From Trochalopteron elliotii (Eukaryota > Chordata > Aves > Passeriformes > Leiothrichidae), in NCBI GenBank assembly GCA_024734555.1, contig JANPWX010000108.1:3795618-3859617 (forward strand): 64,000 nt of DNA, read 5' to 3'. The position numbers and the translations under genes were made by a program. Numbering within the stretch: the first letter of the stretch is position 1; each line of letters starts with the position of its first letter. The notes beneath the pieces were generated by a model. That model saw nothing but the letters and a program-made list of their open reading frames with translations, was not told the origin of the DNA and searched no databases. Below, one piece after another: positions 21,536-40,705 of this stretch.

Positions 21536-23479
21536 TCACCAGAACAGTATGGAAAGGTTCCTAATTCTCCTCCTGTTCTGCGACTGCCAGTGGTTTTAAA
21601 GCTTTACCAAACTGGGGTTCATCCACAGCTACAAAAACAGTCATGCAGTTTTTATGGACAGTTGGAGCTAAGAGTTAAATTAGTGATGACTGCTCCCCTT
21701 ATATTCAGCAGAGTAATTCTGGGGCACATTTTTCTCAAGACTATCAAGGTACTCAGATCTAGCAGCAAACACTTCTGGACACTCACAGACTGCTCTTGTC
21801 CCTGTGTGTATAAGGCATCAAGTTACTCACACACCAGTTGGAACATTCAAGCACACCACATCAGCCAAGAAAATCTAAATTTCACTAGACTTAAAACTAC
21901 AGCCTATGTCACCCCTACTACTGTAAGTCCCTAGTTGGTGTCATATACCCCTTTACATTCAGATAAATAATCTCAAAACTAACTTTCAACATACACCTCA
22001 GTTTCCAGGAAATGTGATTCACCTGGAGTCCCACAGGCTTTGCTGCTGCAGCCAAATCCAGTATCAATTGACCCAAACACATCAACTTACAGATGCTTCT
22101 CAAACCCCTGTATTTCACTAAGTCTGGTTTCTATTTCGGAGAACTGAACAGCAACAGAGCTGCACACATGTTCTGCTCTTCAGGCATGCAAGCTTCCTGA
22201 CTACTATGAGCAGGAGCACGCTGGGGTCACATCTCTCTGCAAAACAGTTCACACGTACATGGGGCTTGGGAGCACACAGCAAAAAAACATCTTATATAAA
22301 GGCTACTGAAAAACAGACAATGGTTGGATTAATGTACAGAATGAATGGAAAGCAGGGATACATAACTGGCTACCTATAGACATTCTATATAACAACACTT
22401 GCTGTTTGTTTTCTGACTTATTAGTATACAGTTGAAGAACTGAAGGCAACCAGACTACAAAAATTTCTATCAGCTAAGATGGTCAGGTAGACTTCTTTTA
22501 TAGTTTCCCAAGTAAGATGTAGAAATAAAAACTAATGCACAGACATCTGGTACAAACTAATTTTTTAATCATAGCATATGACTGAAAAAGTATTTAATTT
22601 ACTTCCTCATAGGAAGTTATATTCCAATAATCATTGACACAGTTCTCAAATTTCTTTTGCAAGGATTTGTTTTTACATTATATGGGATAGACACATCTTA
22701 TGTGGTCTATGAATTCTGAATCTTTTCTGTGTTTTAGACAAATCGCACATACTTTAGGTCAACAAGTTAATTAGCTCACAATTTCAACATAACTTTCTCA
22801 ATTAACATCCTGCACTTCAAAAAAATTTCTTGAAATTCGGTAATTCTACACAATTTCCTTTCCACTACATACTCCATGTAAGAAAATAAAGAAACTAGTA
22901 TCCACAAAACCAATACTTTCTTTCGTAAAGATGTAATTCCTGCTTTTACTGTATTTAGCTGCAGTATTAAAGCCTTCTCAGAACACTTCAATCAAGATGG
23001 CTCTGGTCACACTGCAGCTATTCTTTGATTTTCTTTACATCAAATTCACCAAAGCAAAGAAACTAACGTACCCTTTGAAGAATGACCTTTTGTTTCTCTA
23101 CTTAAGTAGTCTCCTCTTTCTCTACTTTTTTTAATAGTATTTTTTGAGAGTTACATGGGAATGTCGTCTCTAAGATATCACTCCATGCCTTGGCAGCACT
23201 GTTAATGGCATCTTTCAGATTCAATGACTTACACAAACAATGTTGTTCTCTTCTGTCAACAACAATTAGCAATGCTTTTCTGTAGTTCTTTTGGGAAGCC
23301 TGAAAAGCAGACAACCAGTAGATACATAATGGAAGTTGCATTAGGAGGCAAGAACGTGGCAAAAATTTGGTTAACTGTTGTCGGCTGACCCTCTTGTGTG
23401 AAGTGTTGTTTGGCAGGAAAATCACCTTTTCTTTTGGTTCGAAAAATGGCCATGAACAGCTGGTATAAACTGTGTGCAG

Positions 23480-23590
23480 AATGGATTCTGGTGGGCTTAG
23501 CAGACTGGTAATGGGATAAGAGACCTTTCACCTTTAGGTCAGTAGTTCGAATTCAGCCCAGGTTAGCAGCAATTGAAAGTCTTTACCATC
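23480..23590 (+). mobile_element. probable tRNA-derived SINE relic
   Basis: The sequence has a polymerase III promoter layout. An A-box-like TAGCAGACTGGT lies at 23498-23509 and a B-box-like AGTTCGAATTC at 23544-23554, 46 bp apart, close to real tRNA spacing. Between them GACCT (23522-23526) and AGGTC (23536-23540) form an anticodon-arm-like stem around a loop containing TTCACC, reminiscent of tRNA-Glu. The acceptor and T stems do not pair, so it is not a functional tRNA gene. The family is not assigned. Confidence 0.5.
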
Positions 23591-26500
23591 TGACACTGTT
23601 CGTTAGACTATTTAAAATGACTGAAGCGAAGTGTTGTCACAGTAAAACAAGACTAAAACAAGTATTAAGAAATACGAAGAATCTCAGCAAACAGCAGAAA
23701 CAGTAGCTTGAGGATTTACTTTGAAATCCCACCATAGAAATCTACTCCTCTAATTCCTGACAGCCCCTTACTCTGCTCCCATACTCCTGTCCACCTATCA
23801 CAAGTCATCCTCCAGGCAGCTACCCACAACCAAGACAGCAAGATCACCGCTTGCCATCCCCTGGCTCTGCTAGATACCAAAATCACCACTTCTGTGGCTT
23901 TAGGTGGCAATCTGGACTCAGCTCACCACTTTGCTATTTGTATTTTGTTGTTACAGCTACATATAGTGCAACTGCAATATTTTCCAGCACTAATATCCTT
24001 CACTAAGTGGACATAGCAGGTGCTGACTTCTGATGAGCAACAGAATAGAGATACCATTAAGAGGCTGCTAGAATCAGGAGTTTATAAGCAGTGGAACTCC
24101 AAACCATCTGCAACAGGATTTCTACCTACTTTTAGACATTTTCCAATCATGCTTTGTATATTTTCATGGGTGGACAAACGTGAGAAGGACAGACATGTTG
24201 AATGTAAAAATTCTTCCCATGTTTTTCACTAGTTGCAGCCAGTTTTGCACCAAAGACAAAGTTCTGGAATATATTATTTTCCAAAGGTCAGTAAAATCTG
24301 ATGAAAACCCAGAAAGTGATCAACAAAAGTCTTAGCACTGGGTAATGTTTTATAAGTCTATGGAAGGTTACTTACCTTCACTTTATGCCTTAGAATCAAG
24401 TTACTTTAAAAGAACTTAAAAAAAATTACATAAAATACTCTTGTGACAACTGTAAACTAAAAAGTTAGGTAAGCAAATCTCTCACAAACACATCAGATTA
24501 TTCTACAAAAATAATTTTTATTTCCTAAAAGGTTGTGACAAAAATACTCAAACTGACACATGAAGAGAAAATCCACTGCTACTGAAATTACCATATTTCT
24601 CAACTCCAGTCTACATAAATTATCTTTTCAATTACATTAAGATAATTCAGTCACATTTTGAGGAGGAAGGGAGTACTCACATGTTATTTAAATCTCACAA
24701 CTTATGAGGGAGGCAGAAGATTGGGAACAGGCGTGAGACACAAACAAACCAATTGTACTGAGCGTAAGTACTCAATTCACATCACTCATACATTTCTCAG
24801 TGTTTTCCAGCCAACAAGGAATGCTTCTCATTTCAAGGTACTACAAACATCTAAAATATGGGATATTTTCCCTTTGCTGTCACTAACTGATTCACATGTA
24901 TGAAGTTTAGCTACACCACACACACATATTAACAGATATTTTGTAAATACAGACCACAGATGTCCTTCATATAAAGTCTAAGAGAAACATCTTCTGTTCT
25001 TCCAGTGAAGAAAAGAAGAAACTTCTGGTGAAAGCCAGCTTCTGAAGTACCTTATGGGATTTTGACATAACTTGGAAGCCAGAAAGGCTATCAATCTAAG
25101 GGGTCAGAAATTTCCTATTTATTGCAAAGCTCTGGATAAGTTGTTTTGGACCATGACTGCCCTTGATTAGGCTGATGACAATTAGGTAACAGAAAACACA
25201 CCACACTGTGAGCAGCTATGAAGAATCAGATATTCAATATCTGGTCTGCCTCAATTTTAACAATGGTAACTGCCTGAAAACCACTGCAAAAGTGCTCAAA
25301 ATGACACTGCACAAAAGTTCTCTGGTAGCTGCTAAGGTGGACATCTCTACGTTCTCTTGTGGAAAGTAAGAGCAACTAGTTTTACTATGCAATTATGCAA
25401 TCCTCAATCTTATGTCTCACACTTACCAGCTAATCTCTGAAAGATGACAGAAAAGCAGATACAACAAAAAGAACATTGCCAACAGCACATAATAAGCCAT
25501 TCTAGCTGAATCACTTAGAGGCAGTAAAACATCTGTAACAAATTTGTGGAGCATACAAGAGAGACAATGGAGCTGATTCACCAATTTTCTTTCACTTCTC
25601 AATCTTGTATAATATTGCAGCAACATTTAAAACAAAAACTAAATAAAATATAAACTTCATCCAAGGTGCTATTTACACTTCTTTTGCATAACTATACAAC
25701 AGAAAAGTTATATTCCCAGAGAGTCTCCCTACAAAACAGCAAAGTAACAATACAACTCTGATTACTGCAAAATAATTTACCAGAAAGACTGAAAGGCATC
25801 CAAAAGATACACCAGAGGGAGGGAGGGGAGAAATTAACAAGCAAAATACTGGACACAGTTTAGTTTGCAAGTATATTCTGAAATCTGTATCTAACATAAA
25901 AAGGTTCCAGTGATCTGATCAGAGATTGCTGAAACATTAAAACAAACAGAAAACTGCATAATTTAGTAATGTTCTGATGATGTTAACATGTAGCTAGCTG
26001 TGTCTAATGCACACTGACAAATACCTTAAGAGGATCATTTATGGATCAGACACCCATCACTTTGGAAAGCTCTTCCAGCTGTGGGGTGTTCAGCAAGAAC
26101 AAGGCAAGTAAATCTGTTAGTCACTGATCACAGTTAGGAGATGCAAAAGGAAAAAAAAAAGATTGAAGCAATACAGGGACATCTGGAGACTATGCTGGCC
26201 CTGATGTTAAAGCTGGACAAGCTTCATTAGAGTTTCTAGGCTTGGCTCTAAATAGTAGGAAGCAAGTACAATACATCAGTTGCATAATTGTTAGCTGAAC
26301 AGAAAGTAAATCTTGAGATTGGGAAAAGTGAGAGACCAATTGGAAAAAAAAATCAGAAAATTACGACTCCAGACTAAAGCTGAAATGCTAATTAGAGACA
26401 ATACACAGTCAGGATAGAGGACATAGAGAATTTCTAAACAAGTAGTCTAATTTAAGATTAATAAATTTCTTTAAGAGTTGGAATGGATGGGTTTGTTATT

Positions 26501-28067
26501 AGAGGGGATTGTCAAACTGCTTAGGCTGTATTTCAAAAGGAGTCTAAAGTGCTTAAAGACTGAATTGTGAAAGCTTTCTTGTCTATGTGGAGACCTTAGA
26601 AATTTGGGACTACAAACATGTACCAGTGGGTATTGCAGGGGGAAGACACTACAAAACAGTAAAGGTAATGTCTGAAAAACAACCCACAAAAAGGAGTCCA
26701 AGGATATTCCACCACAAATTCCCTTTAGGAACTCATGGTCAATAATACTACAGCAAGGAAATGGTTTTGAAGTTCTGGTGGGTTATGCAGAAAACTATAA
26801 ATTAATTTTCTCCTATGTAAACAAGAACATGGATTCACTGAAGAAATGTTGGCTCAAAAACTACAAGATGGGGGAAAGTGTAAAGAATGTGACCAAAGTG
26901 AGAGAACTGTTCATAATATTTTAATGAACTATACATTGCCATTAACCACCACTCCCTCTAACTGAATCTAAGGTGGACCTGATAATGCCTAGCAAAGGCA
27001 TGTGAAGTGACTGTCATGGCTAATTCCAAAACCACTGCTGTCCTGCAAGGTGAGAAAAAATTTAGTAGCAGTCTCCACTGGCACAGAAGATTGTAACACA
27101 CCCCAAATTCTCTTTAACTTCTTTATCCAAAGCATAAACAGCTAAATCATAAATTTACCTACTTATTACAAAAGGTCATGCAAAGATGTCAGATTATGAG
27201 GATCTCTTTATGCTCTACCATTGCCCACCTGTACAAGCAAGCAGACAGGACATAACCCTAATGAAATGCAGCTACAACAGAATGGGAAGCTTATCAAACT
27301 GGTGCTTGCTTGATTCCACATTTCAGTCTTTCTGGTGTTACTTAATAAAGTGAGAAATGGAGGATAAAGGCAACAGAACATACTTGCTTACAAGTTGAAC
27401 ACTCTTCTGGTCTTCAAGAATGATATCCAGACTTCAAATTATATACTTGTTCTCTCAGCTTATGACCATAAATCCATCAAACAATTAAAAAAGTGGTAGA
27501 GGGGGTTTTCCATAAAACACTGCTCATCCATTCACTTGCAGCATACATTAGAACAGTTTCTACTGACTACATGAACTGTCACAAAAATCCTACATTGTGT
27601 CAGCATGCTTTTTACAGTTGAATTCAAGTCACAATTTCAATCATATGCAGATTGCTAGTGTTTTATTGCTCATATACACATATAGTTTCAATCACCCTCC
27701 CAGAGAAACTCAGCAAGTCAAAGTATAAAAAATAAGAAACTTCAGGGACCAGTAGGTTTCAGGAAAGCCTCAGAGCACAGTGCCTAGCCACTTACTGTGA
27801 ACTCACAGGGGCACTTACCAGTGACCTTCTGCAAGGTCTTTAGGTCAAGTGTAACAAAGAGCAAAAGCTTTGAACCTTTACTTGAGTGCTGTGCAAGGGC
27901 TCACTGCTGCAAAGTCTTGCATAGGCAGGCTTATGTGAGTAGATCTTTTCAGTGAGTAGATATTTTAAGTTCAGTGGGAAGTGCTCACACGCATCAATAT
28001 ACTTATGTTTAAATCTTTGAAGGAGCAGACCCTTAAATATGGGAGAAGGTTATGGTCTGTTTATTTA

Positions 28068-34081
<6,014 letters not shown>

Positions 34082-35798
34082 TTATATATGAAATACGAAT
34101 TGAACACTCCTTCAAATTCTGAGTAGGACTATTCTAAAGCCTCTCTGTAGAGTCTGTACAAAGCAAAACACCTTCCCATTTCAAAATTTGATTTCTGAAT
34201 ATTAGGGATCTTCTTATGAAAGGCTGAAACAAGATTAAAACTACATTTTCAAGCATTTTAAATTGCACTGCATTACAAAATTACACAAAAGCAAAATATT
34301 GCATCAACAAAACAGATCTCACAGTACGCCAAATTTTGCTCCTGAATTACATACAAAAGCTTTCAGAAAAAAAAAAACTAATAAATTGTCTTAGTAGGCA
34401 AACCACAGTGCCCTGTCTTTAGTGAAGGAAAAAAAAGAAACTTTGTTTTCCTTTATTAAGGAGAATAAAATTTGCACATACCTCAGTATTTTCAAAGGAA
34501 ATAAAAACAGTAGTTTCAAGAAATTTTTTAAAAATCAATAACTATAGTTCTTGGCTGCAGCTTCAGTTCATGGAAGAGGTAACAAAATCAAGTATCTAGA
34601 CCCAAGTACATAAATAACACGCTAAAAAGAAGCCCCCAAATTGAGCATAGCAGAACTCTTAATTGATTCTTCAACTTCAAACTAGAGGTGACAGTAAGAA
34701 AAGGAACTCTGTCCCTTTATGAAATTGATGGTATGATGCAGCTATTTCCAATACCAAATACTAGATTTGAAGATTCAAGTAGACTTCTTCCCATCTTATG
34801 ATGATAACTGTACACTTATTCTTAGAACAATTTCTTTTAACACAGACCACACCTGCTCCCTTTCTTCCTCATAAAAATCTTTCTTCTAATCCATTTTTTT
34901 TCCCATCTATCTTCCTGCTCTGATCTGCGGGAACCCATGCCAATATTCATGCTTCATTCTTTAATAGCTCAGTTCTACACTGAAAACCAACAAGATAAAA
35001 CAAGGAGACAATCTTCCTCAAACTGTGTGAACTCAACCATATCTACTCACATTTGTGACAACGAATCTGTATTACTTATTATTCCTTTTAGCATCAAAGA
35101 GCAACTATGGCACTAGGCAAGAAGAATTCCTGCATCTACGACACCAATGGTTGCTAAGGCGTAAAAAATCCAGGTAGATGTGACTGAAAACAAGGCAGTG
35201 AACTCATGAAGACAACCCATGTGCAGAGTGTAGCATCAGATTCAGGGTACTCTGGTAAGATCAGATGTTTTCCCTTCTAAAAAATTCTGTTGTGCTCCCA
35301 CAAATTTATGGAGCTTTCTAGCAAAAAACGGGGTCTAGCAGATAGATGACTTTAGGATTTCCTAAACTGCAGCATCTCCCAGAACCTTCTTCCCCTGTCC
35401 AGGGGGAGGTTTAGCAGCAGCAGTAGCACCAGGATGCTTCAGCCAACTAACAAGGGACTCAACAGGAAAAGGGAAAAGACCCCAGATACTTCCTACCAAA
35501 GTGCTCACCCATCCAATCCAGATGAGTGGAACTCTACAAACTCATGGGGCCCTACAAGAAATCATTTGGGAGGTCCAAAGATTTTTGGACTATTTTTTTG
35601 TGGGGGTTATTTTACTATTAAAGCAGTACCTCTAGAGCATAGCACGGTACTTAATGGAATAATCACTGTCCTGTAAGTAGTATGATTCCTTGTGAGCACT
35701 TCTGTTTCACTGTTAGAAAGCCTACAACTTTCCACACAATTCTGTCTTGTCAAACAAACAAATAACCTTGGAACATTACAATAAAAACTGGTCATTGT

Positions 35799-35848
35799 GC
35801 TTCTCTCCTCTCTCTCTCTATCTACAGAGAGAGAAAGGAGAGAAGAGC
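35799..35848. repeat. polypyrimidine/polypurine inverted repeat (hairpin)
   Basis: A C/T-rich arm (35799-35819, CTTCTCTCCTCTCTCTCTCT core) faces a G/A-rich arm (35826-35848) across the short loop ATCTAC. The arms pair along about 20 bp with two or three bulges. The strand asymmetry also makes it a possible triplex (H-DNA) former. Confidence 0.75.
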
Positions 35849-37354
35849 ACAGTACATTTTTTCAATCCAAGCATTAATTTTTTTTTCATTTCAGGACATT
35901 TCTCATATCCTACTAAATTTCAGCAACCTGGATCTTAAAAGAAATGCTTTTCCATTATTAGTTAATGGAAAATGGAGACATGCATGAACATCTACTATGA
36001 GAAAGTAATTGCAAATAGAATAAGCCAACAACATCCAGCATTAGGCTTTTGTTTTTAGCCTGTGTTCACTGTTTCCAGTACAAGAAACTAACTATAAAAC
36101 AACCGTATCTCCAAAGACATTTGCAGCATTCTGAAATCATCTGTGAGATCCCAGTACACATCTCACTAAAGAATGCATGTCCCAGCTACAGCTTTTGTTT
36201 CTTTTATCTAAACATTCATAACAGAAAATGCCCTATTTTGCAGGATTAGATGATTAGTACACGCTATGTATCTACATGCCAAAATAATTAAATATTATGT
36301 AGTGGAATCCCTCCCACATGATTCAGCTAAATTTTGTTTCCAGTTGTAGGATTGTTGTCTGGCCAAGTAGTAGACATTCCACGCACTCCTACTTTAAACT
36401 TTTTATCAGATAGTTCAGGAGAACAAGACTTCAAATCAGTTCAAGCATAAAGTGTATTTGGACTCTATTTTCCTGTTAATTGTTTTAGTCTTTTCTCATG
36501 TTTTACAAAGTGTTTGTTTTATAGCTAGACACAGGAAACTTCTTATTTAATAATTTTAAGTACCAATGCTTTGGAGAAATATAAAAAAGCTAAAAAAAGT
36601 TCTATTTAAAAGTCACTGCTGAATTAATAAATATTTGGCATCTGGTCTCAAATTGTTTGTATATTCAGCAGTTTGAAAATGAACCAAGGTCAACGTCCTA
36701 AAGCTGATTAGAACATGAAGTTAAAATGATATGCTATGATATTGTTAAAAGGTACCATCAAAGTGCTGGTATAAGGAAAACAACACTCACTGTATATCCA
36801 TTACAAATAAAACTATAAATTATTAATAGCAAAGCCATTTTACTGAAATTATTCAACACTTTTAAATACATTTCTACTTAGTTTTTTGGGGTAACCCTTT
36901 TTTAAACCCAAAGGAACAAAGACAACGTGAAATCTACCCAGAATTCATGGAAGTATGGTGGAATCAATCTCATCTAATTTTTGTCACTGAAGAATCAGTA
37001 GGAACCTGCTGAATCTCCCAAATCTGCAAGCACTGAAAGAAAGAGATCTTTAAGGTGTACCGATCTGCACAGACAAAAAGAAAAAGAGACATAGGTAGCC
37101 AAAACTTATTAGCCATAGCAGGAGAATACAGAAAGATGCTCTAGCAATCCAACCTCTTTTGAACCCTAAGATCAATGCTGAACCTGAGTTCACTATATAC
37201 CTTTCCATGACTTTTCAGTAGAGAATAAGGTGGAGTTTGAATTTCATTTCTACACTGTTTCTCCATTTTGCTGTTTCACTGTTTAGAGACCGTTTCTTCA
37301 TTTCACCCTTCCTTCTTCCCTTCTCCTCCTCTCTGCTGAGACCATACCAGACCA

Positions 37355-37868
37355 TACCATACAACCAGCTCTGGAGTCTTCAGTACAGGAAATACATGGA
37401 CCTGTTGGAACAGGTCCAGAGCAGAGCCACAAAAATAATCAGAGGGTCTGAACACCTCTCCTCTGAGGAAAGGCTGAGAGATTTGGGGTAGTTCAGCCTG
37501 GAAAAAAGAAGGCTCTGGGGAGACCTAATTGCAGCTTTTCAGTACTTAGAGGGGGGTTGATAAGAAAGATGGAGACAAACTTTTTATCAGGGCCTATAGC
37601 AACAGGAAAAGGGGTAATGGCTTTAAACTATAAAACAATAGATTTAGACTAGATATAAGGGAGAAATCTTTAAGCATGAGAGTGGTGAAACAACAGAACA
37701 GGCTGCCCAGAGAGGTGGTAGATGCCCCAACTTGAAACATTCAAGATCAGGCTGGACAGGGCTCTCAGCAGCCTGATCCTGTTGAAGATGTCCCTGCTCA
37801 TTGTAGGGGATTGGACTAGATGGCCTTTCAAGGTCCCTTCCAACTCAAACCATTCTAAGATTCTATGA
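37355..37868 (+). mobile_element. CR1 LINE fragment: ORF2 C-terminus plus 3' end
   Basis: About 510 bp of CR1 on the plus strand. The 5' part still reads as the C-terminal end of the CR1 ORF2 (reverse transcriptase) protein, with LWSLQYRKYMDLLEQVQSRA, then TKIIRG, then SSEERLRDLG. A TAG stop at 37489-37491 replaces what is normally a Leu codon. The same frame then continues FSLEKRRLWGDLIAAFQYL. The 3' region has AACAGGCTGCCCAGAGAGGT and GGACTAGATGGCCTTTCAAG, and it ends in two octamer-like units, ATTCTAAG and ATTCTATG (37852-37867), the hallmark of CR1 termini. It is 5'-truncated, dead and antisense to PCCA. Confidence 0.93.
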
Positions 37869-38801
37869 TATGCAAGTTAGCCCCATAGGAAGCATTAGGC
37901 TGTGGGCACACATCTGGCAAAGAAAAACATCAAATATATCTCTTAGAAATCATTCCACACTATCAAGTTTACTGTTGTTGTTTCACTCAGTTATTGAGCT
38001 ACTTCAGGGTCTCACTATTTAAAAGTAAATTAAAAAAAACCCCAACAACCATGGGCCACAACATAAAAAGGGTTTGGATTTTGCACAAAAAGAAATGAAA
38101 CTTCTGTGTAAAAAATGGGAATTTCTGTTGAGGAAATGAATATGCTCCATATAGATTTCTTGTCAGGAAATACTCAAGGCTATTGACAAAAACAATTCAG
38201 CTACCTACGTAAGATCAAACATCACAAATTTTGAAATCATAATTTTGTGAACACGTGCCTAAAAGGAACAACTTTTGTTCTGCATCAGCGGACCTGACTT
38301 AACTCTAAATCCAATAAATGACAGAAACGGAAATAATGCAGAAGTTAAAGAGGATAGAACTGATTTTGAATCACAAACTGCCCAAAATGAGACACAAATC
38401 ATCCTGAGTTCTCAAGTAGAATTAGATACTTCAGAACAGAATTCCAAAATACTGACAAAACCACCCAGACCCTGCAACAAATTGTCAAGCATGGCAGTTC
38501 TTGAACTCCTACATCCTCTGCTGCACTCAAGCACTCCAACAAGATCCAGAGTTCAAATCTCCAGCCTTCAGGACAGATGCCTATAATATTTTTTTTCTCC
38601 CCCAACAAACTGAGCACAGTTCACAGTCTTCCTGCCAAAGAAAGGTTAGAGAATAAAAACAGGAAGGCTGTATTGTACATGATAGCCATGTAGCTTGAGC
38701 AATGACCCAAGACACCGGAAAACACAAGACTCTAGGCCTTTTTTAGTGGAGTGTTTGAAACATTTTGAACTTTCATTTATTTATGAGTTCAAATCTCATT
38801 A

Positions 38802-39017
<216 letters not shown>

Positions 39018-40141
39018 TTACTGATTTCAGTAAACAATCTTCACTAATCAATACACACATCCAAAAACCAAGTTATACCATTTGCAGCTCATTCTGTAAT
39101 GAGTATCCCTTTTCTTATGCTTTTCTTACAAAGACATAAGAATCCCAACCAACCACAAACCAAACTAAAATATTCTCAAAGCACAAAAAAATTCAGTGTG
39201 TTTAAAAAGCCTGAACATTTACAACAATTATGTATTCATTTTCTTTGTTAGCATTTTCTTCTGTAAAACTAATGAAGTAATAGAATTTTAAGACCAGTTA
39301 TTACCAAGTAGCTGCCATACAGAAGTAAAGGTGAAGCTCACCATTACTTATAGCACACAGCCCTCTTAATACTCAAGAACAGCAGAGGTTGGTTAATTGT
39401 GCATTAAAGAACTGCAAATGTAATATTACAGACATTGCAAATTCCACCACTGAGCACAACCTAAAGATGCATACTTGACCTCACAGAACACACCAGCTGT
39501 ACTAGTAGTTTTTCCCTGCCTTAAAGTATAAGTGAGTGTTATACAGAGCATTCTGTATGCTTCTCTGTTTCTTCTCTTATATACGTAGTTAAACAAAATA
39601 AAGACTGCAAGATACTTTATTAACTTTTTTTATCTAAATAGCAGAAAGGATATTCTTTGGGTCATAAGCTCTGACAAACAACTTCATGAACAGCTTTCTC
39701 AGGCTGAGACAGCATAATGCAGGGACCCACAGGCTTCACTGAAATTTTCTACAAGTTCTGTAAGTGGCATATTAGTGCAATTCATGTTGATACATATGGA
39801 AAGCTTGGTCAAATTTCTGTGTGACTGACTACTGAAACATCCCTGACACTTGCACCCAGAATAAGAACTACAGCACAACTGAGCTGAAATTTTCATGCTT
39901 TCCACCTCTTGGATGTGGTTAACCTAGACCATAGACCACAAGATAGGTAAATTTACAGTAGAGGAATGTGTAAATTTAAAAGTATAGCTTCACATTTTTT
40001 CAACAATGTTGTAATTTCAAGAGATTACACCTAATGTACAAATCTCCTAAATTCACACTTAACTTCAATATATTTAATTACATAGTAAAAAAGAAAAAGG
40101 GGAGGTCAAAATTAGTGATTCTGTGCACTACCCGATCTCTC

Positions 40142-40157
40142 AAAAAAAAAAAAAAAA
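40142..40157. repeat. poly-A tract (16 nt)
   Basis: Uninterrupted A run on the plus strand in intron 9, with no retrotransposon body recognised immediately upstream. Confidence 0.9.
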
Positions 40158-40544
40158 CCACAAAGTGCTGTAACAAACAGCCATACACAGTGTTTCTTAC
40201 TGAAACTGATTTACAGCTATTTTAACTCCTATATCAAAGGCTGTTTTGTTTCGTAAACATTTTTGTGTCACACAGTTTTATGCACAATTATTCACAATTG
40301 ACTTTTTCTTTCACAGAAGGAAGTGTGCTAATTAGAAATCTAAATTGTAATACTTGTTAAAAAGAGACAGGTGCCTAATCATCTCATCCATATATCTGTA
40401 AATCATTTTAAATTATATCTAATAGGAATGACTATCTCTGATATTCTGACCTTGTTTTATCTTACAAAACTCTGCAGTTGCAATTGTCCAGTGATAAAAA
40501 TTACTTTCAAATGGACATAAGGAAAAAAATTTCTGGAAAGAATG

Positions 40545-40705
40545 AAGAAACAGAGCAGGCTTTTTAGGGAGACTGTGTAATCTCAATACAAGACCCAATC
40601 AGGGGAAGTTCTAAGCAATCAATTTAAACTGAGAGCTGATGCTATTCAGAGGATGAAGCTGGATGAAATGCTGTCTTCTAGATCCCTTCAAACCTGCACA
40701 GTTAT
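40545..40705 (+). mobile_element. degraded CR1 LINE 3'-end fragment
   Basis: The order of blocks fits an old CR1 tail: AGAGCAGGCTTTTTAGGGAG, then ACTGTGTAATCTCAATACAA, then AAGCTGGATGAAATGCTGTC, then GATCCCTTCAAACCTGCACA and a closing GTTATAA. It is more diverged than the copies at 37.4 kb and 43.0 kb, with several small gaps relative to the usual CR1 end, so it is probably an older insertion. Confidence 0.65.

Noticed and set aside
23498..23554. Functional tRNA gene
   Set aside because: The A and B boxes are present, but the acceptor stem and T stem do not pair and the anticodon loop is over-long, so a relic is more likely.
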